Shown piece after piece: positions 15,224 to 22,289 of a stretch of DNA of 28,603 nt. How positions within the stretch are numbered: the first letter of the stretch is position 1; every line of letters starts with the position of its first letter. This DNA is from Eubacterium sp. UBA3782. Its GTDB lineage: Bacteria; Bacillota; Clostridia; Lachnospirales; Lachnospiraceae. The translations under genes were made by a program, and so were the position numbers. The notes below the pieces were generated by a model, which saw only the letters and a list, made by a program, of their open reading frames with translations, made no database searches and had not been told where the DNA came from. The stretch spans positions 21,593 to 50,195 of the forward strand of contig DFFG01000089.1 in NCBI GenBank assembly GCA_002368795.1, in the 5' to 3' direction.

Positions 15224-17878
15224 TCATCTGCCACTGATCTGTGCAATGCCTGCCTCGACCTGTTCCAGCATCTGGCGGTACTTGGCAAGCTTATCCTTCT
15301 CCTCCTGCACCTTTGCTGCCGGTGCCTTGGAAAGGAACCTCTCGTTGCTCAGCATGCCCTCAGCCCTTGCGATCTCCTTCAACAGACGGGCATGCTCCTT
15401 GTCCAAGCGCTCCTTCTCCTTTGCCACATCCACCAGATCCGCGAACGGGATATAGAGGGTCGCACCGGGAATCACCGCGGAGAACGCATCGTCTGCGATC
15501 CCGCTCTTGTCTGTCTGGAAGAACTGCTGCTCCGCATGGGCAAGCGCACCAAAGTAATCCTTTGCCGTCTCAAAATGGCGCAGGATGACCGGATCTTCGG
15601 ACACCACATAGATATTGGCCGCTTTGCTCGGCGGCACATTGTGGGAGCTGCGCACATCACGGATCCTGCGGACCGCCTCCTTGACCAGCTCGATGGCGGC
15701 CTCCTCCTCGGCAAAATGCCACTTCTCGCTATATACCGGCCACGGAGCGATCATGATGGATTCCTCCTCCGGATTCAGGCTGCAGTAGATCTCCTCTGTG
15801 ATGAACGGCATGAACGGATGCAGCAGCTTCAGGGAAGCAGACAACACCGTCCGCAGCGTCCAGAGCACGCGCTTCTTCGTCTCGGGATCGCCCTTGTACA
15901 GGATCGGCTTCATCATCTCGATGAACCAGTCGCAGAACTCATCCCAGATAAAATCATATACCTTCTGGACCGCGATGCCCAGCTCATATTTGTCCATGTT
16001 TTCCGTCACTTCGGCAGCAAGGGCGTTCACTCTGGAAAGGATCCATTTTGCCGGTACCGGAAGCAGGGAAACATCCACATCCGCGGGAACGTCGATTCCT
16101 TCCATGTTCATCATGATAAAGCGGGAGGCATTCCATACCTTGTTGGCAAAATTGCGGCTTGCCTCCACTCTCTCCCAGTAGAAACGCATATCATTTCCTG
16201 GCGCATTGCCGGTCATCAGCGTCAGACGGAGCGCATCGGCGCCGTACTTGTCGATGACCTCGATGGGATCGATGCCGTTGCCAAGGGACTTGCTCATCTT
16301 TCTTCCCTGGGAATCCCTGACCAGGCCGTGTATCAGTACATGGTGGAAGGGAGATTTCCCGGTCTGCTCGATGCCGGAGAACATCATACGGATGACCCAG
16401 AAAAAGATGATGTCATAGCCGGTGACCAGAACGTCTGTCGGGTAGAAGTACTCCATCTCCGGGGTCTTCTCCGGCCATCCCAGGGTAGAGAAGGGCCAGA
16501 GAGCAGAGGAGAACCAGGTATCCAGCGTATCCTCCTCCTGAGTGAAATGGGTACCGCCGCACTTCGGGCATTTTTCCGGGAAGCCGCCGCGGCATACGGT
16601 CAGTGTGCCGCAGTCATCACAGTAATAGGCCGGGATCCGGTGTCCCCACCAGAGCTGACGGGAGATGCACCAGTCCTTGATATTCTCCAGCCAGTGGGTG
16701 TAGGTCTTCCCGTAGCTTTCCGGAACGAACTTCAGATCACCGGTGTGCAGCGCATCCAGAGCAGCCTCGCCCATCTCCTTCATGCGGACAAACCACTGGG
16801 GCTTGACCATGGGCTCGACCGTGGTATGGCAGCGGTCATGGGTGCCGACAGCGTGGGTATGGGGAACCACCTTCACCAGAAGGCCCAGCTCCTCCAGATC
16901 TGCGACCATAGCCTTCCGGGCCTCGTAGCGGTCCATGCCGGCATATTTGCCGCACAGTCCGTTCATGGTGGCGTTATCGTTCAGGATATTGATCTCTGGA
17001 AGGTTGTGGCGCTTTCCGACCTCAAAGTCATTGGGGTCATGGGCCGGCGTAATCTTCACGCAGCCGGTACCAAATTCCTTGTCAACGTACTCGTCGGCGA
17101 TCACCGGGATCTCACGATCGGTCAGCGGAAGCTTCAGCATCTTGCCGATCAGATCCTTGTAGCGCTCATCCTCCGGATTGACAGCGACAGCGGTATCTCC
17201 AAGCAGCGTCTCGGGACGGGTCGTGGCGATCTCGACGAATCTGCCTTCCTCGCCCACGATCGGATAGTTGATGTGCCAGAAAAAGCCGTCCTGGTCCACA
17301 TGCTCGACCTCGGCGTCAGACAGAGAGGTCTGGCAGACCGGGCACCAGTTGATGATCCGGCTTCCCTTGTAGATCCATCCCTTCTCATACAGGCGGACAA
17401 AGACCTCCTCGACAGCCTTTGAGCAGCCCTCGTCCATCGTGAAACGCTCACGCTCCCAGTCAGCGGAGGAACCGAGCTTGCGGAGCTGGCGGATGATGCG
17501 GCTGCCATATTCATTCTTCCAGTCCCAGCAGTACTCCAGGAATTTTTCTCTGCCGATCTCCCGCTTGTCGATGCCGCGGTCCTTCAGCATATTGGTGACC
17601 TTGACCTCTGTGGCGATCGCCGCATGGTCTGTTCCCGGCTGCCAGAGTGCCTCGTATCCCTGCATCCTCTTGTAGCGGATCAGGATATCCTGCATGGTAT
17701 TGTCTAGTGCATGGCCCATGTGCAGCTGTCCGGTCACGTTTGGCGGGGGCATAACAATGGTAAACGGTTTCTTATCAGGGTTTACCTTTGCGTGAAAATA
17801 GCCTGCGTCCATCCACTTCTGATAGATCCGGTCCTCCAGGCCCTTTGGATCATAGGTTTTTGCCAGTTCTCTGCTCAT
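15224..17878 (-). CDS. valS: valyl-tRNA synthetase
   Basis: An 884-residue class I aminoacyl-tRNA synthetase that charges tRNA-Val and edits mischarged threonine. The HIGH-type motif PPPNVTGQLHMGHA (HMGH at 53-56) and GRKMSKSLGNG are clear. The editing domain (VEIATTRPETLLGDTAVAVNP) and the TGYDIIFFWVIRMM segment are typical, and the C-terminal ValRS coiled coil (KEKERLDKEHARLLKEIARA) is present. The frame is open to 17950, but the ATG at 17878 has AGGAGG directly upstream and lies after the T-box terminator, so the longer frame is an artefact. It is the first gene of the run through folC and the TPR gene and is controlled by the T-box leader upstream. Confidence 0.96.
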   Translation of the reverse strand: MSRELAKTYDPKGLEDRIYQKWMDAGYFHAKVNPDKKPFTIVMPPPNVTGQLHMGHALDNTMQDILIRYKRMQGYEALWQPGTDHAAIATEVKVTNMLKDRGIDKREIGREKFLEYCWDWKNEYGSRIIRQLRKLGSSADWERERFTMDEGCSKAVEEVFVRLYEKGWIYKGSRIINWCPVCQTSLSDAEVEHVDQDGFFWHINYPIVGEEGRFVEIATTRPETLLGDTAVAVNPEDERYKDLIGKMLKLPLTDREIPVIADEYVDKEFGTGCVKITPAHDPNDFEVGKRHNLPEINILNDNATMNGLCGKYAGMDRYEARKAMVADLEELGLLVKVVPHTHAVGTHDRCHTTVEPMVKPQWFVRMKEMGEAALDALHTGDLKFVPESYGKTYTHWLENIKDWCISRQLWWGHRIPAYYCDDCGTLTVCRGGFPEKCPKCGGTHFTQEEDTLDTWFSSALWPFSTLGWPEKTPEMEYFYPTDVLVTGYDIIFFWVIRMMFSGIEQTGKSPFHHVLIHGLVRDSQGRKMSKSLGNGIDPIEVIDKYGADALRLTLMTGNAPGNDMRFYWERVEASRNFANKVWNASRFIMMNMEGIDVPADVDVSLLPVPAKWILSRVNALAAEVTENMDKYELGIAVQKVYDFIWDEFCDWFIEMMKPILYKGDPETKKRVLWTLRTVLSASLKLLHPFMPFITEEIYCSLNPEEESIMIAPWPVYSEKWHFAEEEAAIELVKEAVRRIRDVRSSHNVPPSKAANIYVVSEDPVILRHFETAKDYFGALAHAEQQFFQTDKSGIADDAFSAVIPGATLYIPFADLVDVAKEKERLDKEHARLLKEIARAEGMLSNERFLSKAPAAKVQEEKDKLAKYRQMLEQVEAGIAQISGR

Positions 17879-17889
17879 CTTATCCTCCT

Positions 17890-18193
17890 GAAAAAAATAA
17901 AACCCTCTGCACGTATCATCGTGCAAAGGGCGAATGTCTCGCGGTACCACCTTGCTTCACATCCGGGCGGAGCATTTAAGCCCTCCCGCATGCCTCATTG
18001 GATCCAGTAACGCGGATCAGACGCGCATACCTAAAAGGCATCCGGCGGAACACCGCCTTCTGCTTTTCGGTATCCGGACTCAAAAGCGACCTTCCGCAGC
18101 CGGTGTTCCGGATCCCTCTCACCAAACGGTCTCCTCTCTGACGGCCCCTTAAAGCTGCGTACTCCTCTTTCTCACAGTCTTTGCCTATAGTCT
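17890..18193 (-). promoter_or_regulatory. valine T-box riboswitch leader of valS
   Basis: A leader of about 300 nt that binds uncharged tRNA and lets transcription into valS proceed. Visible parts in minus-strand order are GAGGAGTACG (S-turn region), the AGAGAGGAGACC...GGTGAGAG stem I apical part, a likely specifier GTC (18090-18088, in GAAGGTCGC, a valine codon), and the T-box AAGGTGGTACCGCG (about 17953-17940). The terminator stem CCCTTTGCACG/CGTGCAGAGGG (17930-17903) follows with a T-rich tract. The specifier call fits valS but depends on folding. Confidence 0.92.
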
Positions 18194-18199
18194 TGCTCC

Positions 18200-18228
18200 A
18201 TCATAAGTTGAAGGGCCGGATTTGTCAA
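18200..18228 (-). promoter_or_regulatory. promoter of the valS T-box transcript
   Basis: On the minus strand a perfect TTGACA (18228-18223) and TATGAT (18205-18200) are 17 nt apart. The predicted start, about 18193, is just before stem I of the T-box. A perfect 12-bp palindrome, ATATTCGAATAT (18246-18257), lies about 18 bp upstream of the -35 and could be a regulator site. Confidence 0.8.
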
Positions 18229-18239
18229 GCCGGAACACC

Positions 18240-18407
18240 TCAATCATATTCGAATATTCCCTGCACCGCATCTGATATATTGATCATCTGCGCATGAGGC
18301 AGCCTGTCGATCCTGCGGCAATTCCTGGCAGAGGGGTCGATCAGCTTAAGCTGTTCGCAGATTGCAGTTCCTGCTGTCTTATGAAGACCTTCCGCCGGAA
18401 TGTGCAA
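18240..18407 (-). pseudogene. short open frame after the riboswitch terminator, possible gene remnant
   Basis: A frame of about 55 codons, open from just after TAG 18419-18417 and ending in TGA 18242-18240. The only nearby start in frame is TTG at 18407, without a ribosome site. The product reads like part of a real protein: GTAICEQLKLIDPSARN, then HAQMINISDAVQGIFEYD at the end. It lies right behind the terminator that follows the cobalamin riboswitch, so it may be what is left of the gene the riboswitch once controlled. I do not recognise the family, and a chance frame of this length is possible. Confidence 0.27.
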
Positions 18408-18420
18408 AGGGCCGCCCTAA

Positions 18421-18444
18421 AATAAAAAAAGAGCCTTGCGGCTC
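18421..18444 (-). terminator. intrinsic terminator after the cobalamin riboswitch
   Basis: On the minus strand GAGCC-GCAA-GGCTC is followed by TTTTTTTATT. This is a clear Rho-independent terminator about 250 nt after the riboswitch core. It may be the riboswitch's own regulated terminator or the end of a short RNA. Confidence 0.85.
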
Positions 18445-18697
18445 GTCTGATGATCTCTATATTTATACTCTGAATTGCGGGGAGATAACTTCGGTGCATG
18501 TGTATATTGTTCTGCGGAAAAACCAATCACCATTCATTGCGGAGGAAAATAGTAAGGTTTAAAACAAAATAAGCCTGTACCGAAGTCACTCACCCTGCCG
18601 TTTAACCATGCATAAATTCTGCTCAAGGTTCCGGCAGAGCTCGCACTCTACAGGCTCATTCCATATCTGAAACATGGATGGAAATCTTTGCTCGGAA
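18445..18697 (-). ncRNA. folded RNA region between the cobalamin riboswitch and its terminator
   Basis: No gene with a ribosome site is seen here, but pairing is dense. AGCCTGTA (18656-18649) pairs with TACAGGCT (18579-18572), enclosing CTGCCG/CGGCAG. ACTTCGGT (18586-18579) pairs with ACCGAAGT (18495-18488). TTCCAT/ATGGAA forms a further stem near 18660-18685. The first two helices meet at a shared base (18579). It could be the expression platform or the body of a B12-controlled small RNA. Function is inference. Confidence 0.4.
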
Positions 18698-18893
18698 GAT
18701 TCAACCTATCACCTTTCACGCAGGTTTCCTGACTCACGGATCATCGCTTGATGCGCCTTCTCATACGTGCGGACATACAATGGCATGTTGCATCTCGCTC
18801 CCCGCATACAGTGACCGGATCGTCCAGGCCTCTCACCTGGTTCCCTCTTAAGCAGCTCTGGCTGCTTCACGTAAAAAGCGGATATAGAATTTA
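18698..18893 (-). promoter_or_regulatory. cobalamin (B12) riboswitch with no intact gene downstream
   Basis: Core elements appear in the right order on the minus strand: GAGGGAACCAGGTGAGAGGCC (P3 region, 18847-18827), GGTCACTGTATGCGGGGAGC (about 18816-18797), and the B12 box GAGTCAGGAAACCTG (18735-18721). The ends GATATAGAATT and AGGTTGAATC can form part of P1. It has its own promoter. Downstream are only folded RNA, a terminator and a short frame; the next full gene is valS, which has its own promoter and T-box. It does not precede rhaB, which lies on its upstream side. Confidence 0.85.
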
Positions 18894-18904
18894 TACACAA
18901 CTAT

Positions 18905-18933
18905 ATCCTAGCATCATACGGCACCCGTGTCAA
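18905..18933 (-). promoter_or_regulatory. promoter of the cobalamin riboswitch transcript
   Basis: On the minus strand a perfect TTGACA (18933-18928) is followed after 17 nt by TAGGAT (18910-18905). The predicted start, about 18898, falls just before the riboswitch's 5' end, so the RNA is likely made independently of rhaB. Confidence 0.65.
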
Positions 18934-18997
18934 GCAGAGATGCTCTTTTTTCATATCAGTATCTAAAAGATATAGCTATTTCTCTGAAAAGACAGGA

Positions 18998-19049
18998 CTG
19001 CCGCAGGAAGCAGCAAGATGTATAAAACATTTTTTGCTTCCTGCGGCAG
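18998..19049. terminator. 14-bp inverted repeat with a 24-nt loop after rhaB
   Basis: CTGCCGCAGGAAGC (18998-19011) and GCTTCCTGCGGCAG (19036-19049) are perfect complements, starting 36 nt after the rhaB stop. On the minus strand only a weak TCCTGTCTTTTC follows. It probably ends the rhaB transcript. Confidence 0.65.
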
Positions 19050-19084
19050 CCTTGAGGTGCTCGCGCGGGATCAGAACACGGCTT

Positions 19085-20503
19085 TTAGCCGATGACCTCT
19101 CCCTGTGCGTTGTATACTTTGATGCCGAAGGAGGAGTGGATATTGTCTCTGGCCTCTTCTACTGAGGAGAACTCTCCTGCCTTGATCATCTGGGCGGTGA
19201 TATTGCCGATGGCAGTGCCCTCGCCGGGACCTGCATGGACCTCAAGGCCGGTGGCCTTTGCTGTCAGACGGTTCAGGTAATCTGCGTTGGAGCCGCCGCC
19301 GACGATATGGATCCGGGAATAGGTGCGGCCGTTGATCTCCTCGAGCTCACGGACGGTCTTTGCATAACAGTCAGCCAGTGAGGTGTAGATCACGGTTGCC
19401 AGCTCGCCAAAGGTCTCCGGTACCTTCTGTCCGGTACGTGCGCAGTAGCTCTTGACCTCCTCCGTCATGTTCTCCGGAGACAGGAAGCACTCGTCATTTG
19501 CGTCAACTCTGGACGGGAAGTCCTTTGCCTCCTCTGCCATATCGCAGATCTCGGCAAAGCTGTACCGGTCATTTACCTCATGACGTACAGACTGGATCAT
19601 CCACAGGCCCATGATGTTCTTCAGATAACGGAAGCGGTAATCGTAGCCGCCCTCGTTGGTGAAGTTCATCTGGCAGCTCTTTTCGGAGGTATCCGGGGTC
19701 TTGCGCTCAACACCCATCAGAGACCATGTGCCGGAGCTGATGTAGACGAAATCATCGTCATTTGCCGGTACGGCAAGAACAGCGGAGCCGGTGTCATGGG
19801 TAGCGGGCACGACGACCTCGAGATCATAGCCGATCTCTGCGGCAAGCTCAGGACGGAGATTGCCAAGGCTGGTGCCGGGAGTAACCAGCTTCTGGAAGAT
19901 CCTGCGCGGATAGCCCAGCATGTCGATCAGCTCCCAGTCATACTCTCTGGTGTACGCATTGATCAGCTGTCCGGTGGTTGCCTCGGTATACTCATTTACC
20001 TTCTGTCCGGTGAGCAGGTAGTGGAAATAATCCGGCACATAAAGCAGCGTCTCAGCCTTCTCCAGATACTCCGGATGCTGCTGCTTTACTGCCATCAGCT
20101 GGTAGATCGTATTGAAGATGGCCTTCTGGATACCGGTGCGGGCATACAGATCGCTAAGGGAGATGATCTTGTAGACCTCCTCGTCCATGCCCTCGGTCCG
20201 GTGATCACGGTAGCCGACGGTATTGCCGACGACCTTCTCGTCCTTGTCCAGGAGAACAAAGTCAACGCCCCAGGTATCTACGCCGACGCTGACCGGGATC
20301 TTGCCGATCTCTTTGCACTTTTTCAGCGCGATGACGATCTCCTTAAAGATCCGGTCGAACTCCCAGCAGAGCTCGCCGTCCTTCTTGACCAGGCCATTCT
20401 CAAAGCGGTGCACCTCTTCCAGCTGGAACTTTCCGTTCTCGAGCCAGCCAAGGATCAGACGTCCGCTGGATGCACCCATATCCACTGCTGCATAATAATT
20501 CAT
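19085..20503 (-). CDS. rhaB: rhamnulokinase
   Basis: A 472-residue FGGY-family sugar kinase that phosphorylates L-rhamnulose to L-rhamnulose-1-phosphate in rhamnose breakdown. The N-terminal phosphate loop MGASSGRLILG, the VGVDTWGVDFVLLD segment, the VPATHDTGSAVLAVP motif, YISSGTWSLMGVE and HIVGGGSNADYLNRLTA match RhaB closely, and the length is right. GAGAGGAG precedes the ATG. It stands alone: no isomerase, aldolase or transporter gene of the pathway is next to it, so the rest must lie elsewhere. It has its own promoter, a palindromic operator in the leader, and a long hairpin after its stop, so it is a single-gene unit. A related sugar substrate is possible. Confidence 0.9.
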   Translation of the reverse strand: MNYYAAVDMGASSGRLILGWLENGKFQLEEVHRFENGLVKKDGELCWEFDRIFKEIVIALKKCKEIGKIPVSVGVDTWGVDFVLLDKDEKVVGNTVGYRDHRTEGMDEEVYKIISLSDLYARTGIQKAIFNTIYQLMAVKQQHPEYLEKAETLLYVPDYFHYLLTGQKVNEYTEATTGQLINAYTREYDWELIDMLGYPRRIFQKLVTPGTSLGNLRPELAAEIGYDLEVVVPATHDTGSAVLAVPANDDDFVYISSGTWSLMGVERKTPDTSEKSCQMNFTNEGGYDYRFRYLKNIMGLWMIQSVRHEVNDRYSFAEICDMAEEAKDFPSRVDANDECFLSPENMTEEVKSYCARTGQKVPETFGELATVIYTSLADCYAKTVRELEEINGRTYSRIHIVGGGSNADYLNRLTAKATGLEVHAGPGEGTAIGNITAQMIKAGEFSSVEEARDNIHSSFGIKVYNAQGEVIG

Positions 20504-20519
20504 ACCAAAGTCTCCTCTC

Positions 20520-20537
20520 TATCGTTATCTAACGATA
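20520..20537. promoter_or_regulatory. perfect 18-bp palindromic operator in the rhaB leader
   Basis: TATCGTTATCTAACGATA has two 8-bp arms (TATCGTTA and TAACGATA) around a 2-bp centre. It lies between the -10 box and the rhaB ribosome site, where a bound repressor would block transcription. No regulator gene is adjacent, and the repressor family is not clear from the site. Confidence 0.7.
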
Positions 20538-20557
20538 TAGTTTCACTGATTTTCTTT

Positions 20558-20586
20558 ATTATAACAAAAACGGCCTGCGTTTTACA
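20558..20586 (-). promoter_or_regulatory. rhaB promoter
   Basis: A consensus TATAAT (20563-20558, minus strand) lies about 55 nt before the start codon. The best -35 at 17-nt spacing is TGTAAA (20586-20581), a weak match. The weak -35 fits a regulated or activated promoter. Confidence 0.55.
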
Positions 20587-20601
20587 GACCGATATTTGGC
20601 C

Positions 20602-20655
20602 AAAAAGGGTCCTTATCTGCAGGGCACCGTCTCCAGATGGCATCCGGACGCCCTG
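20602..20655 (-). terminator. probable terminator of the era-recO unit
   Basis: Directly after the recO stop, CAGGGC (20655-20650) pairs with GCCCTG (20625-20620) around a 24-nt loop. About 13 nt later comes CCCTTTTT (20609-20602). The T-tract is set off from the stem, so it is a moderate call. Confidence 0.45.
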
Positions 20656-21300
20656 TCAGATAAACATCTCCAGGATCTTCACGCTCTTCAGCTCCCGGTC
20701 CAGTGTCCGTTTTATATGCCGGTCCAGCGTCTGTTCCAGCTCGGCGAGCACCTCGCTGCTCACGGCAAAGGTGTACAGTTTTTCCAACGGCGCCCGCATG
20801 ATGTAGGCTGCCGTGTAGACCGCGCTCTCGCTGAGGGCAGCCGTGTCCGGAGCATATTCACCGTTGATCGTCATCAGCCTCAGCTCAAAGATCCGGCGCA
20901 CCAGACGGTTGTCCAGGTTCGGATTCAGGATCGCCTTCATGGACAGGTACAGGAGGTTTAGCATCTCTGTCCCGTCCACGCCCTCTCTTCCGTAGTAGGC
21001 GGCAAAGTCCAGGAAGTAGTACCCGTAATAGACGCCGGGCTGCTCCTTTGCCAGCTCTGTGAAATAGTTCTTCACATCCGCGCGGATCAGATTGTAGGAG
21101 CTGCGTCCGGCGACCAGGGTAAAACGGCCGAACACAAAGGGATTGGCCGCTGCCATCAGCGTGCTCCCCGGTCTCCTGGCCCCCCGCGCAAAGGCGCTGA
21201 TCCTGCCCAGTTCTCTGGTGAGCAGGACTATTCTCTTGTCGTTCTCCCCGATGGGCATGGCAGACAGCACCATGCCGGATACGTCGATCGTGTCGCTCAC
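20656..21300 (-). CDS. recO: DNA repair protein RecO
   Basis: A 214-residue protein of the RecFOR pathway that loads RecA on SSB-coated single-stranded DNA and anneals strands. The N-terminal OB fold is recognisable (VSGMVLSAMPIGENDKRIVLLTRELGRISAFARGARRP), followed by the helical domain with PGVYYGYYFLDF. The zinc-finger cysteines of the Bacillus protein are missing, and it is shorter than Bacillus RecO (about 255); zinc-free RecO is known in other bacteria. The start is GTG at 21300, overlapping the era stop (GTGA), so translation is coupled. The era-recO order is the usual Firmicutes arrangement, which supports the call. Confidence 0.9.
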   Translation of the reverse strand: MSDTIDVSGMVLSAMPIGENDKRIVLLTRELGRISAFARGARRPGSTLMAAANPFVFGRFTLVAGRSSYNLIRADVKNYFTELAKEQPGVYYGYYFLDFAAYYGREGVDGTEMLNLLYLSMKAILNPNLDNRLVRRIFELRLMTINGEYAPDTAALSESAVYTAAYIMRAPLEKLYTFAVSSEVLAELEQTLDRHIKRTLDRELKSVKILEMFI

Positions 21301-22211
21301 TTCAGTTCCTTTTTGTCGTAACCGTAATTCTTCACAAGGATGTCACTGTCGCGCCAGTCCTTGCGTACCTTTACCCAAAGCTTCAGATTGACTCTGCCCT
21401 CGAGCAGCTTTTCGATCTCTTCCCGGGCCTCCGTACCGATCTTTTTTAGCATGACGCCGCCCTTGCCGATGACGATCCCCTTGTGGGATTCCCGCTCGCA
21501 GATGATGGTGGCTTCGATGTCCGTCATGCTGCCGTCCTCCCGCTCCTTCATCCGGTCGATCACAACGGCGATGCCGTGGGGGATCTCCTCCCCCAGGGAG
21601 CGAAGGGCCTTCTCGCGGATCATCTCTGCCGCGATCTGGCGGACAGGCTGGTCCGTGACGGTCTCTTCGTCATAAAAACGGGGGCCATAGGGAAGTACCC
21701 GAAAGAGGCTCTCGGTCAGCATATCCAGGTTCCGGCTGTGAAGAGCCGATACCGCGACGACCGCCTCAAACCGGCAAAGACCCTGATAGGTGTCCATGGT
21801 CGTCCGGACGACATCCTTTTTCACCTTGTCGATCTTGTTGATGACCAGGATCACCGGCAGTTTCGACCGGTCCAGCATCTTTGCGATATGCTGCTCGGAT
21901 GGGCCGACATAGCTGCCGGGCTCGATCAGCCACAGCGCGGCATCCACATCCTTCAGCGTGCTCTCCGCTGCGTATACCATATACTCACCGAGCTTGTTCT
22001 TGGCCCGGTGGATCCCCGGAGTATCCAGAAAAACGATCTGGCCCCGCTCGTCATTGTAGACGGTCTGGATCCGGTTGCGGGTGGTCTGGGGCTTTCGCGA
22101 GGTGATGGCGATCTTCTGTCCGATCAGATGATTCATCAGTGTCGACTTTCCCACGTTCGGCCGGCCGATCAGTGCGACAAAGCCGGATCTTGTATTGTTT
22201 GTATCGGTCAT
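21297..22211 (-). CDS. era: GTPase Era
   Basis: A 304-residue GTPase that binds the 3' end of 16S rRNA during small-subunit assembly. G motifs are complete: GRPNVGKST (G1), TTRNR region (G2), DTPGI (G3), NKID (G4) and SAL (G5). The C-terminal KH domain carries ERESHKGIVIGKGGVMLKKIG, which binds RNA. The frame is open to 22259, but the ATG at 22211 has GAGAGG just upstream and the standard N-terminus SGFVALIGRPNVGKS follows soon after. It overlaps recO by 4 nt. The 78-bp leader contains a weak CAGGGA/TCCCTG stem (22243-22281). Confidence 0.95.
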   Translation of the reverse strand: MTDTNNTRSGFVALIGRPNVGKSTLMNHLIGQKIAITSRKPQTTRNRIQTVYNDERGQIVFLDTPGIHRAKNKLGEYMVYAAESTLKDVDAALWLIEPGSYVGPSEQHIAKMLDRSKLPVILVINKIDKVKKDVVRTTMDTYQGLCRFEAVVAVSALHSRNLDMLTESLFRVLPYGPRFYDEETVTDQPVRQIAAEMIREKALRSLGEEIPHGIAVVIDRMKEREDGSMTDIEATIICERESHKGIVIGKGGVMLKKIGTEAREEIEKLLEGRVNLKLWVKVRKDWRDSDILVKNYGYDKKELK

Positions 22212-22289
22212 GAAAACCTCTCTTGTGTCATTTCCATATTTACAGGGACCAGTGCACACCCTTTTTCGCGCATTATCCCTGCAGCGTTT

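Noticed and set aside
17879..17950. The longer valS start at 17950.
   Set aside because: It would put codons through the T-box sequence and the terminator stem; the ATG at 17878 has AGGAGG and the family N-terminus.
18698..18893. The cobalamin riboswitch as the regulator of rhaB.
   Set aside because: It is downstream of rhaB in the direction of transcription, and rhaB has its own promoter and operator.
20656..21300. A damaged recO, because the zinc-finger cysteines are absent and it is short.
   Set aside because: The frame is intact and coupled to era, and zinc-free RecO proteins exist in other bacteria.
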